Shown here piece after piece: positions 8,974 to 16,160 of a stretch of DNA of 55,024 bases (position 1 is the first letter of the stretch; each line of letters begins with the position of its first letter). The notes beneath the pieces were generated by a model, which did not search any database, was not told the DNA's origin, and saw only the letters and a program-made list of their open reading frames with translations. Source of the stretch: Acetobacteraceae bacterium (GTDB lineage Bacteria > Pseudomonadota > Alphaproteobacteria > Acetobacterales > Acetobacteraceae); contig DAHWFB010000067.1 of the NCBI GenBank assembly GCA_027326105.1, forward strand, positions 1 through 55,024, given 5' to 3'. Made by a program: the position numbers and the translations under genes.

Positions 8974-9272
8974 GGGGGGCTTCTGTTGCCCGGTGCCCCC
9001 CGAACCGCGCTTACCGCTTATGCAGCGGCAGCGAGCGCCATGTTGTCGTTGGCACTTGTGATATGGCCCGATGACGGCGGAACCATGCCGGGCGAAAGAT
9101 GGGTCTTTACCACGCGTGTCGAGCCTGTTTCGCCCCCGTCTGCCGCGCCGCGCCCGGCGAACCGGGAGCGGGGCGGAACCTGGTGGAGGCGCCGGGTACT
9201 GCCCCCGGGTCCACAACGCTTATTCCACGCACCGTTTATCGCCATAGCCGGCAAGCCAGCCTGTGGAATATA
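8974..9272 (-). ncRNA. ssrA: Circularly permuted two-piece tmRNA
   Basis: Read on the minus strand, an acceptor piece ends in CGCCTCCACCA at 9181. It has a perfect T-arm (CCGGG, 7-nt loop, CCCGG) and an upstream TTCCAC/GTGGAA stem. An intervening segment of about 43 nt follows. The coding piece then starts at 9137 with GGGGGCG, which pairs over 7 bp (one G-U) with CGCCTCC of the acceptor, followed by the tmRNA-like GAAACAGGCTCGACA. The tag frame at 9053-9018 encodes ANDNMALAAAA and a TAA stop. A 7-bp GGGGGGC/GCCCCCC stem closes the 3' side. This permuted layout is the alphaproteobacterial form, matured by removal of the intervening loop. tmRNA rescues stalled ribosomes and tags their products for ClpXP. 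Outer ends are approximate. Confidence 0.93.
9018..9053 (-). other. tmRNA proteolysis-tag reading frame (ANDNMALAAAA)
   Basis: The resume codon GCC is followed by AAC GAC AAC ATG GCG CTC GCT GCC GCT GCA TAA. With the alanine charged on tmRNA the added peptide would be 12 residues, AANDNMALAAAA. The AANDN start is standard. The carboxy terminus is a run of four alanines after ALA rather than the common LAA or VAA. Confidence 0.9.
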
Positions 9273-9306
9273 GGGAGCCGCCAGCGCCGAGGGAAGGGAA
9301 AACGCG

Positions 9307-10248
9307 ATGGACCGCAACCAGACCGAAGCCGACGAGATCGCCACCCTGCGCGCCGCGACCCATGCCAGCCTGCGCCCCTCGGTTCCGGCACTCGAAGCAT
9401 TGCTGTTCACCCCCCAACCGGTGCTCGACCACGGCTTCGTCCGCGTCATCGACTATATGGGCGACGATAACGCCATCGTGCAGGCGGCCCGCGTCTCCTA
9501 CGGGCGTGGCACGCGGCGGGTATCGGAGGACGAGGGGCTGATCCGCTACCTCATGCGCCATCGCCACTCCACCCCGTTCGAGATGTGCGAGATGAAGTTC
9601 CACGTCAAACTGCCGATCTTCGTCGCCCGCCAGTGGATCCGCCACCGCACCGCCAACGTCAATGAATATTCTGCCCGCTACTCGGTGCTCGACCGTGAGT
9701 TCTACATCCCCGCCCCCGAACAGCTCGCGGTCCAGTCCGCCGCCAACCGCCAAGGGCGCGGCGAACCGCTCTCGGCGGCCCAGGCCAACCAGGTGATGGC
9801 GCTGTTGGCCGAGGACGCCAGCCGCTGCCACGCCCATTATCTCGAACTCTTGAACGAGGACGAGGAAGGGAAGGTACGCGACCCCGCCCGCCCTGCCGTC
9901 GCCCGCGAACTCGCGCGCATGAACCTCACGCTGAACACCTATACCCAGTGGTATTGGAAGTGCGACCTGCACAACCTCTTCCATTTCCTCGCCCTGCGCG
10001 CCGACCCGCACGCGCAGTACGAAATCCGCGCCTACGCAGAAGTGATGATGCGCATCGTCGAGGCCTGGGTTCCGATGGCCGCCCGCGCCTTCCGCGACTA
10101 TCGTCTCCACGCCGCCTCCTTCTCCGCGCCGATGCTCGCGGTGCTGCGCCGGCGTCTGGCCGGCGAGGCGGTGAGCCCGGAATCGAGCGGGCTTTCCAAG
10201 CGCGAATGGGCGGAGATGGAAGCAGCACTCGCCCCGTCCGCGCAGTGA
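9307..10248 (+). CDS. thyX: Flavin-dependent thymidylate synthase
   Basis: A 313-residue ThyX, which methylates dUMP to dTMP using methylene-tetrahydrofolate, FAD and NADPH. The ThyX motif is present as [15 protein letters not shown] (residues 112-126), and [20 protein letters not shown] precedes it. [20 protein letters not shown] and [20 protein letters not shown] form the FAD- and dUMP-binding carboxy part. The protein is longer than the minimal family (about 220-260 residues), with an extra amino-terminal segment and tail, as in other alphaproteobacteria. It is transcribed away from ssrA with only about 35 bp between them, so their promoters must overlap or interleave. No thyA is present in the window. 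Confidence 0.96.
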   Translation: MDRNQTEADEIATLRAATHASLRPSVPALEALLFTPQPVLDHGFVRVIDYMGDDNAIVQAARVSYGRGTRRVSEDEGLIRYLMRHRHSTPFEMCEMKFHVKLPIFVARQWIRHRTANVNEYSARYSVLDREFYIPAPEQLAVQSAANRQGRGEPLSAAQANQVMALLAEDASRCHAHYLELLNEDEEGKVRDPARPAVARELARMNLTLNTYTQWYWKCDLHNLFHFLALRADPHAQYEIRAYAEVMMRIVEAWVPMAARAFRDYRLHAASFSAPMLAVLRRRLAGEAVSPESSGLSKREWAEMEAALAPSAQ

Positions 10249-10314
10249 GCCTCCCGCGGCCCCCTTGCCCGCGCGGGCCGAACGCGTAGATGGATAGGCG
10301 GCGGAGGGTTGGGA

Positions 10315-11205
10315 ATGGCGGGAAGTAGGCTCGGCAAATTCGGCACCCTGGCGGCGCTGCTGCTGGTGCTCGCGGGGATGACGACGCTGGTCTCCTACTC
10401 CGTCACCCTCTACCGGCTGTTCTGCTCGGTCACTGGCGCGCTCGGCACCACCGGGCGGGTCGCCGCCGATACGGTGAAGCCGCAGGTCGCAGGCCCGCGC
10501 ATCACCGTCACCTTCGATACCAACGTCGCCCCCGACCTTCCCTGGCGCTTCGCCCCGGTCCAGCACGCCGTCACGCTGCGCCCGGGGCAGGAGCGGCTGG
10601 TTTTCTTCCATGCCGAGAACCTGTCGGACAAGACACTGGTCGGGCACGCCACCTTCAATGTCTCTCCCAATCGCGTCGGGCTCTACTTCAAGAAGATCCA
10701 GTGCTTCTGCTTCACCGAGGAGAAGCTCGGCCCGCACCAGAGCGCGGAGATGCCGGTCGATTTCTTCGTCGATCCGCGCATGCTGCAGGATCACAACGCC
10801 CGCGACGTCCGCCGCATCACGCTTTCCTACACCTTCTTTCTTTCACGCAAGCCGAAGGGAGCGAAACCGCTCACCCGCTTCGAGTCCCGCCCACCGAGCG
10901 CCTCTGCCGGGCGCAAGGTCTTCGCCGAGGTGTGCAGCGCCTGCCATGGGCTCGCGCGCGCGAAGATGGGCCCGCCGCTTGCCACCGTCTACGGCCGCCG
11001 CGCCGGGTCGGTTCCCGGCTATCCCTACTCCCCCGCGCTGGCGCACGCCGGCTTCACCTGGAACGCGGCCCGGCTCTCCCGCTGGCTCGCCGGGCCGGAG
11101 CGCTACCTCAAAGGGGCGGAGATGCCGATGGCGCTGCCCGATCCGCTGCGCCGGGAAGACGTGATCGCCTATCTGAAGAGCCTCTCCGCACCACGGGTGA
11201 ACTGA
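10315..11205 (+). CDS. Cox11/CtaG copper chaperone fused to a class I cytochrome c
   Basis: A 296-residue protein made of two recognisable domains. Residues 1-40 hold one membrane anchor ending in the Cox11-typical YRLFC (C37). Residues about 60-175 are the periplasmic Cox11 beta-sandwich, with the copper site KIQCFCF (C130, C132) and QSAEMPVDFFVDP. This family delivers copper to the CuB site of cytochrome c oxidase. After a short linker, residues 195-296 form a monohaem cytochrome c, with CSACH at 207-211 and a likely axial methionine at about 270 in KGAEMPM. The ATG at 10315 has GGAGGG 6 nt upstream; an earlier in-frame TTG at 10309 is less likely. It stands alone between thyX and radC, not in a cox operon. 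The fusion suggests electron delivery linked to copper insertion, which is inference. Confidence 0.9.
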   Translation: MAGSRLGKFGTLAALLLVLAGMTTLVSYSVTLYRLFCSVTGALGTTGRVAADTVKPQVAGPRITVTFDTNVAPDLPWRFAPVQHAVTLRPGQERLVFFHAENLSDKTLVGHATFNVSPNRVGLYFKKIQCFCFTEEKLGPHQSAEMPVDFFVDPRMLQDHNARDVRRITLSYTFFLSRKPKGAKPLTRFESRPPSASAGRKVFAEVCSACHGLARAKMGPPLATVYGRRAGSVPGYPYSPALAHAGFTWNAARLSRWLAGPERYLKGAEMPMALPDPLRREDVIAYLKSLSAPRVN

Positions 11206-11314
11206 ATTCAGCCATCGCGTCGGCGGGACGACGGGGGATGAAACTCACCTCCTTATTGCAAGTAACCTCTGGTTAATATACGTTAGGTTGTGTCATCTGG
11301 GGCATGACACCACC

Positions 11315-12106
11315 ATGTCGGGCTTTTCTGAAGACCACTCCTCGCTTACGGGCATCGAAAGCCGGGTTCATCCCGCCCAATCCTCCGCCGCGCTTGTGGA
11401 GGCGCAGCCTCCTTTCACCAGCACGGGGCCGGAGGGTCATCGCGGCCGGATGCGTGCCCGCCTCCTCGCCCACGGCGCCGATTCGCTCGCCGACTATGAG
11501 ATCCTCGAAATGCTGCTCTTCCTCGGCATCCCCCGCCGCGACACCAAGCCGCTCGCCAAGGGGCTGATCAACCGGTTCGGCAGCCTCGCCGGCGTGCTGG
11601 AGGCAGCGCCCGCCGGTCTCGCCGCCTACCCGGGGCTCGATGCGCGCGCCGCCGCCCCGCTCGGCCTGGTGCGCATCGCTGCCGCCCGCCTCGGCCTGCC
11701 GGAGGCGCGGGACCGCCCGGTGCTGAACAGCTGGGCGCGGCTCGGCGCCTATCTCGACAGCGTCCTCGCCCGCCCCGACCGGGCCCGCACCCGGGTGCTC
11801 TTTCTCAACAACCGCAACCAGTTGCTTGCCGATGAGGCGCAGGAGGAACAGCCCGACCCGGCGCTCGCCGTCCGCCGGATCCTCAAGCGCGCGCTGGCGC
11901 TGCACGCGAGCGCGCTCTTCCTGCTGCGCGCCGCCGAGGCCGAGCAGCCGTCGGCCGCCGCCGCCGATCTCGCGCTGACCGCGCGGCTCGACCGTGCGGC
12001 AGAGATGCTCTCCCTCGTGCTCCACGATACCGTGATCCTGGGGCGGGAGCGCTGGGTCAGCCTCAAGGCCCGGCCACGACCCGAGGCGCCAGCCGACGAT
12101 GCCTGA
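11315..12106 (+). CDS. RadC-like protein with degenerate metal site
   Basis: A 263-residue RadC-family protein. The amino part (GHRGRMRARLLAHGADSLAD, YEILEMLLFLGIPRRDTKPL) is the helix-hairpin-helix/UPF0758 domain and is well conserved. The carboxy JAB/MPN part keeps the framework (VLFLNNRNQLLADE, ILKRALALHASALF, LVLHDTVILG). Where active RadC has HNHPSG it reads LLRAAEAEQPSA, so the zinc-binding histidines are missing. It overlaps the next, intact radC by 8 bp and is probably coupled to it. The start is uncertain: the ATG at 11315 is used, while an in-frame TTG at 11288 is possible. It may be an inactive partner of the downstream RadC; this is inference. Confidence 0.85.
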   Translation: MSGFSEDHSSLTGIESRVHPAQSSAALVEAQPPFTSTGPEGHRGRMRARLLAHGADSLADYEILEMLLFLGIPRRDTKPLAKGLINRFGSLAGVLEAAPAGLAAYPGLDARAAAPLGLVRIAAARLGLPEARDRPVLNSWARLGAYLDSVLARPDRARTRVLFLNNRNQLLADEAQEEQPDPALAVRRILKRALALHASALFLLRAAEAEQPSAAAADLALTARLDRAAEMLSLVLHDTVILGRERWVSLKARPRPEAPADDA

Positions 12107-13205
12107 ACGGGTCTGGCGCCGGCTGCTCGCGTCCTGGCTCGGCCCGCCGAACCACGAGGCCGCGCCTGACCCGGACAGCGCGCCCGGCAGCTTCCGCGCC
12201 TTCGCCGCGTTGACGCCCGCGATTCTGCCCGAAGGCGTCGTGGCGGAAGCCGCCGCCGCGGCGCTCAAGCGCGAACTTCTGGTCCGTTTCGGCGCGGAGT
12301 GGGTGAGCGTGACCCGGGCTCCGGGGCTTCCCGTCGGCGCGCACTGGCTGCGCCTGGTCCCCGTCGGCCAGCGCACCATGCCCGATACCGGCCCCTGGCG
12401 CCGCTTCCGCGCCCGGGTGGAGGCAGAGATGGCCGCGGTTCTCGCCCGCCTGCCGTGCCACGACCAGCCTGCCGCCGGCTTCGCCGAACCCGCGCCACGG
12501 CGGGAGTTCGACGAGGCGGCGGCGGGGCGCATCTCGCCCGCGGTCGACGCCGCGATCGCGGAGGTGATGTCGCGTCGCGAGCCCGAGACGCTTTCGGACA
12601 CCGCGCTGATCGAGAGCCTGCTCGACCATGTGAACCCACGCGGCGCGCATGATCTCTCCCGCGCGCTCGCCGCCCGCTTCGGCGGTTTCGCCGCCGCCCT
12701 CGCCGCCCCCGAGGTGGAGTTGCGCAGTGTGCCCGGCATGGGCATCCACAGCCTTGCCGCGATCAAGCTCCTGCACGGCGCCGCCCTGCGGCTGGCCCGC
12801 GCCCGGGTTGTGCGCACCCCGCTGCTCGACAATGGGGAGCGGCTGATCGACTATCTCAACGCCGCGCTTGCGCGCGAGAAGATCGAACAGTTCCGGGTGT
12901 TGTTCCTCGATGCCCAGCATCGCCTGCTCGCCGACGAGGCGCAGGCGCGCGGCACCGTGGATCACACGCCAGTCTATCCCCGCGAGGTCGCCCGCCGCGC
13001 GCTCGAATTGGAGGCCTCCGCCGTGATCCTGGTCCACAACCATCCGAGCGGCGATCCCTCGCCCTCGGCGGACGATCTGCGCATGACGAAGCTGGTCGGC
13101 GAGGCGCTCGGCGCGGTCGCGGTGCGGCTCGAGGACCACGTCATCATCGGCAACGGCCGCTGGCTCGGCTTCCGGCGTGAAGGATTTCTTGAGCCGCCGT
13201 CGTAA
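12099..13205 (+). CDS. radC: RadC family JAB/MPN-domain protein
   Basis: A 368-residue protein whose last 240 residues are a complete RadC: helix-hairpin-helix region (SDTALIESLLDHVNPRGAHD, LRSVPGMGIHSLAAIKLLHG) and an intact metalloprotease-like motif HNHPSGDPSPSADD, with LEDHVIIGNGRW after it. The first 110 residues (MPERVWRRLLASWLGPP onward) are an extension not present in ordinary RadC (about 220-250 residues), with no domain I can name. RadC proteins are named for DNA repair but their biochemical role is unproven. It follows a metal-site-degenerate RadC with an 8-bp overlap and is convergent with yccF. Family certain, function uncertain. Confidence 0.92.
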   Translation: MPERVWRRLLASWLGPPNHEAAPDPDSAPGSFRAFAALTPAILPEGVVAEAAAAALKRELLVRFGAEWVSVTRAPGLPVGAHWLRLVPVGQRTMPDTGPWRRFRARVEAEMAAVLARLPCHDQPAAGFAEPAPRREFDEAAAGRISPAVDAAIAEVMSRREPETLSDTALIESLLDHVNPRGAHDLSRALAARFGGFAAALAAPEVELRSVPGMGIHSLAAIKLLHGAALRLARARVVRTPLLDNGERLIDYLNAALAREKIEQFRVLFLDAQHRLLADEAQARGTVDHTPVYPREVARRALELEASAVILVHNHPSGDPSPSADDLRMTKLVGEALGAVAVRLEDHVIIGNGRWLGFRREGFLEPPS

Positions 13206-13240
13206 GTTCGAGCGGGCTGGCCGAGGCGCTGCCCGGACGC

Positions 13241-13648
13241 TCAGCGATACGCCGCGATGGTTCGCCCCACCGGCCAGAGTGCGAGCCTGGCGAGCTTGAG
13301 GTGGGCCCAGGCGAAGGGGATGCCGATGATGGTCGCCGCGCAGAGCACGGCGGCGACGAGGTGGCCGAACGCCAGCCACCATCCGGCGACCACGAGCCAG
13401 ATCAGATTGCCGAGGGTGCCGAGAGCACCGGAGCCGAGCCCGCGCCGCCCGGTGATCTCCGCGCGCCGGACCACGCGGTGGCCGAAGGGCAGCAGGGTGA
13501 AGCCAGCGATGGTGAAGGCCGAGCGCGCCCAGGGCAGCCCCACGATGGAGAGCGCCATCACCACCCCCGCGATCACCCACCCCGCCGCCATCACCAGGCC
13601 GCCGAGCGCGATCCAGAGCAGGTTCAGCGCGAGCGGGACGACCGGCAT
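13241..13648 (-). CDS. YccF domain-containing inner-membrane protein
   Basis: A 135-residue membrane protein with about four hydrophobic segments, starting MPVVPLALNLLWIALGGLVM. Two related halves are visible: GLPWARSAFTIAGFTLLPFG and GIPFAWAHLKLARLALWPVG, the repeated YccF-domain pattern (G-x-P-[WF]-x-[RK]). The role of YccF is unknown. It lies directly downstream of pspC (3 bp between the genes) and so may be part of the psp operon. It is convergent with radC, and the 35 bp between them contain a weak GC-rich inverted repeat (about 13209-13241) that could end transcription. Confidence 0.88.
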   Translation of the reverse strand: MPVVPLALNLLWIALGGLVMAAGWVIAGVVMALSIVGLPWARSAFTIAGFTLLPFGHRVVRRAEITGRRGLGSGALGTLGNLIWLVVAGWWLAFGHLVAAVLCAATIIGIPFAWAHLKLARLALWPVGRTIAAYR

Positions 13649-13651
13649 CGC

Positions 13652-14029
13652 TCAGCCCCCGAGATCGCGGAAGCCGCGGTGGAGTTCGTAGTCGCGCGAG
13701 GCGACGAGCGCCTCCATCCGCGCGATGCGCCGATCGATCGCTGCGAAGCGCCCGCCGAGTTCGGAGAGCGTATCGGCCGGCGCGGTGGCCAGCCCGCGGT
13801 GGAAGCGCTCCTCGGCGGGGTCGGCGAAGGGCCGCACCTCCAGCGGCAGCGCCAGCGCGAGCACCACGTAGCCCGCCAGCGTGGGCAGCGGAAACACCAG
13901 CCCGCCGAGCACCGCGCCGATCCGCACCAATCCCACCGGCAGGTCGAAATAATCGGCGAGTCCGGCACAGACTCCGGCGATCCAGCGCCGCTCGGCGTCG
14001 CGGTGCAGGTGGAACCTCTCCCCGTTCAT
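13652..14029 (-). CDS. pspC: Phage shock envelope stress protein PspC
   Basis: A 125-residue PspC-domain protein. RRWIAGVCAGLADYFDLPVG is the family hallmark, followed by one or two transmembrane segments (LVRIGAVLGGLVFPLPTLAG, YVVLALALPLEV) and a soluble tail with a predicted coiled region. PspC sits in the inner membrane with PspB and relays envelope damage to PspA. The gene is 10 bp after pspB in the order pspA-pspB-pspC, driven by the sigma-54 promoter upstream of pspA. The ATG at 14029 gives the canonical start; the longer frame upstream overlaps pspB and is rejected. Confidence 0.93.
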   Translation of the reverse strand: MNGERFHLHRDAERRWIAGVCAGLADYFDLPVGLVRIGAVLGGLVFPLPTLAGYVVLALALPLEVRPFADPAEERFHRGLATAPADTLSELGGRFAAIDRRIARMEALVASRDYELHRGFRDLGG

Positions 14030-14039
14030 GATCGTCTCC

Positions 14040-14279
14040 TCACGCTTCCCGTCGCGCGCGCCAGCCCGGCGCCTCGGCGTCGAGGATGCGTTCGAGCGTC
14101 GTGACCCGCTCCTCCATCCGCCGCGCAGCCTCCCACATTTCCGCCATCCGCCGCTCGTCCTCGCGCGAGAGCCCGCGCGCGGCGCGCCAGCGCGAGAGGT
14201 AGTGAGCGACGATCCAGATCGGCGCCACCACCAGCAGCAGGATGGCACCGAGCACGAGCAGGCCGATGCCGAACATCAT
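14040..14279 (-). CDS. pspB: Envelope stress response membrane protein PspB
   Basis: A 79-residue protein with one amino-terminal transmembrane helix (MMFGIGLLVLGAILLLVVAP) followed by a charged helix. PIWIVAHYLSRW, GLSREDERRMAEMWEAARRM and RVTTLERILDAEAPGWR match PspB throughout, including the conserved ERILDAE-PGWR ending. PspB acts with PspC at the inner membrane as a positive regulator of the Psp response, drawing PspA away from PspF. It begins 4 bp after the pspA stop. The length equals that of the enterobacterial protein, so no truncation is suspected. Confidence 0.95.
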   Translation of the reverse strand: MMFGIGLLVLGAILLLVVAPIWIVAHYLSRWRAARGLSREDERRMAEMWEAARRMEERVTTLERILDAEAPGWRARREA

Positions 14280-14283
14280 CGGC

Positions 14284-14976
14284 TCAGCCCTTGGCCGGCG
14301 CCGGGCTGGGGGGGAGACGGTTGCCTAGCCGCTCCTTCAGCCGCGCGAGCTCCTCGGCAACCGCACTCTCGGCGTCGAGGTCGGCGAACTCCTCGGCGAG
14401 CGACTTGCCCCGACCGAGGTCGAAGGCCTCGAGCTTGCCCTCGGCCTGGTCGAGCGCGCGCTCCACCGCCTCGAAACGGGCGAAAGCGTCGGTGATGCGC
14501 TCGTCGTACAGCTTGGCGCGCACCTTGAGCCGGGTCGCGGCGCTCTTGTGGCGGGCGATCAGCCCGCGCTCGCGCGCCTTGGCGTCGGCCAGCTTGGCCT
14601 GGAGCTTGGCGATATCCTCGCCCTGCAGCGCCAGCGCCTCGCTGACGTGGGCAAGCTGCGCCTCGGTCGCGGCCAGCGCCTCGCCGATCCGCGCGCGGGC
14701 GAGCAGCGCCCCCTTGGCGAGATCCTCCCGCCCACGGGTCAGCGCGAGTTCCGCCTTGCGCTCCCATTCCTCCTGTTCGCGCCGGAGCGAGGCGGCGCGG
14801 CGTTCGAGTTCCTTGCGCTCGGCGATGGCGCGCACTGCACCCGAGCGCACCTCGACCAGCGTCTCCTCCATCTCCTGGATGATGAGGCGGATGATCTTCT
14901 CCGGGTCCTCGGCGCGGGCGAGCAGCGCGTTGAGGTTGGAGTTCACGATGTCGGTGAGGCGGGAGAAGATGCCCAT
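14284..14976 (-). CDS. pspA: Phage shock protein A (PspA/IM30 family)
   Basis: A 230-residue, almost entirely alpha-helical coiled-coil protein beginning MGIFSRLTDIVNSNLNALL, the PspA amphipathic amino terminus that binds damaged membrane. EDPEKIIRLIIQEMEETLVE follows, then long heptad-rich charged helices. PspA both stabilises the inner membrane as an ESCRT-III-like oligomer and binds PspF to hold the operon off in unstressed cells. It is the first gene of pspABC, divergent from pspF, and a well-spaced sigma-54 promoter lies 39-54 bp upstream of its ATG. Confidence 0.96.
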   Translation of the reverse strand: MGIFSRLTDIVNSNLNALLARAEDPEKIIRLIIQEMEETLVEVRSGAVRAIAERKELERRAASLRREQEEWERKAELALTRGREDLAKGALLARARIGEALAATEAQLAHVSEALALQGEDIAKLQAKLADAKARERGLIARHKSAATRLKVRAKLYDERITDAFARFEAVERALDQAEGKLEAFDLGRGKSLAEEFADLDAESAVAEELARLKERLGNRLPPSPAPAKG

Positions 14977-15014
14977 GGCCGGGTGCTCCGTCGTTGGCGT
15001 GTCCGCCCTGGCTC

Positions 15015-15030
15015 TGCATCCGCCGTGCCA
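15015..15030 (-). promoter_or_regulatory. Sigma-54 promoter for pspABC
   Basis: On the minus strand TGGCACGGCGGATGCA has the invariant GG and GC elements separated by exactly 10 bp, close to TGGCAC-N5-TTGCW. Transcription would start near 15003, about 27 bp before the pspA ATG. The AT-richer stretch at 15105-15133 beside pspF, with the inverted repeat CCGATATTCGG (15117-15127), is a candidate PspF enhancer site. Confidence 0.85.
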
Positions 15031-15133
15031 ATCTGCGGCGCGCGCCCAGCCGATTGAAATCCCGAGCTTCATCCCTGCCCCGCTCCGCCCTCCGCGAGAA
15101 TCTTTGGAAAAATGCGCCGATATTCGGTAAAAT

Positions 15134-16159
15134 ATGCCGATGCCCGATCCCGCGTCGCCGCTGCTCGGCGAGGCCCCCACCTTTCGCGCCATGCTGGCCG
15201 AGGTCTCCCGCCTCGCGCCGCTCGCCCGCCCGGTGCTGATCCTGGGCGAGCGGGGAACCGGCAAGGAACTGGTGGCGAGCCGCCTCGCCCTGCTCTCCCC
15301 CCGCTGGGAACGGCCGTTCCTCAAGCTCAACTGCGCCGCGCTCGGCGAATCGCTGCTCGAGGCCGAACTCTTCGGCCACGAGGCGGGCGCCTTCACCGGC
15401 GCGCTGCGCCGCCGCGCCGGACGCTTCGAGGCCGCCGACGGGGGCACGCTGTTCCTCGACGAGATCGCCCTCGCCCCCGCCGCGGTGCAGGAGCGGCTTT
15501 TGCGGGTGATCGAATACGGCAGCTTCGAGCGGCTCGGCAGCAGCCTCCCGCTCAGCGTCGATGTCCGCGTGCTCGCCGCGACCAACGCGGATCTGCCCGC
15601 GCTCGCGGCGGCGGGCCGCTTCCGCGCCGATCTGCTCGACCGCCTCGCCTTCGACGTCATCGCCATCCCCCCCTTGCGCAACCGCGAGGGGGATGTGCGG
15701 CTGCTCGCCGAGCATTTCGCCGCCCGCATGGCCGCCGAGCTCGGCCGGCCCTATTTCGCGGGCTTCGCGCCGCAGGCGCTGGCGGTGCTCGAATCCCACC
15801 CCTGGCCGGGCAATGTGCGCGAGTTGCGCAATGTGGTGGAACGCAGCCTCGCCCGCGACGAGACACCCGAGCGGCCGCTGCGCGTCATCCGCCTCGACCC
15901 GTTCCCCGCCCGCGCCGCACCGGCCGGCACCGCGCCCGCCAGCACCCCACCAGCCAGCACCCCACCAGCCGGCGGCGGGACGTCCGACGGCGGCGATTTC
16001 TCCGCCGCGGTGGCTGCCTTCGAGGCCGATCTGCTGCGCCAGGCGCTGGTCGCGGCCCGCTACAACCGCCGTGCCGCCGCCCTGCGCCTCGGCCTCGGCT
16101 ACGACCAGTTGCGCCATCTGCTCAAGCGCCACCGCCTCGGCGGGCGCCACGCGCGTTAG
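15134..16159 (+). CDS. pspF: Sigma-54 transcriptional activator PspF
   Basis: A 341-residue AAA+ enhancer-binding protein with no receiver domain, as expected for PspF. Walker A is LGERGTGKE (about 37-45), the sigma-54 contact loop GAFTGA is at 85-90, Walker B is GGTLFLDE (103-110) and HPWPGNVRELRNVVERS holds the arginine-finger and sensor region. A Pro/Ala/Thr linker with a short direct repeat (PASTPPASTPP) separates it from the carboxy-terminal Fis-type helix-turn-helix (ARYNRRAAALRLGLGYDQLR). It is divergent from pspA across 157 bp containing the sigma-54 promoter. PspA inhibition of its ATPase is the known control. Confidence 0.95.
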   Translation: MPMPDPASPLLGEAPTFRAMLAEVSRLAPLARPVLILGERGTGKELVASRLALLSPRWERPFLKLNCAALGESLLEAELFGHEAGAFTGALRRRAGRFEAADGGTLFLDEIALAPAAVQERLLRVIEYGSFERLGSSLPLSVDVRVLAATNADLPALAAAGRFRADLLDRLAFDVIAIPPLRNREGDVRLLAEHFAARMAAELGRPYFAGFAPQALAVLESHPWPGNVRELRNVVERSLARDETPERPLRVIRLDPFPARAAPAGTAPASTPPASTPPAGGGTSDGGDFSAAVAAFEADLLRQALVAARYNRRAAALRLGLGYDQLRHLLKRHRLGGRHAR

Positions 16160-16160
16160 G

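Noticed and set aside
9018-9449. Minus-strand ORF ending in the tmRNA tag sequence
   Set aside because: It is non-coding as a protein: the region folds as permuted tmRNA, and only the last 11 codons form the tag.
15900-15975. Direct repeat near the end of pspF as a possible mobile or CRISPR element
   Set aside because: It is two short copies coding a Pro/Ala/Thr linker, in frame, with no spacer structure.
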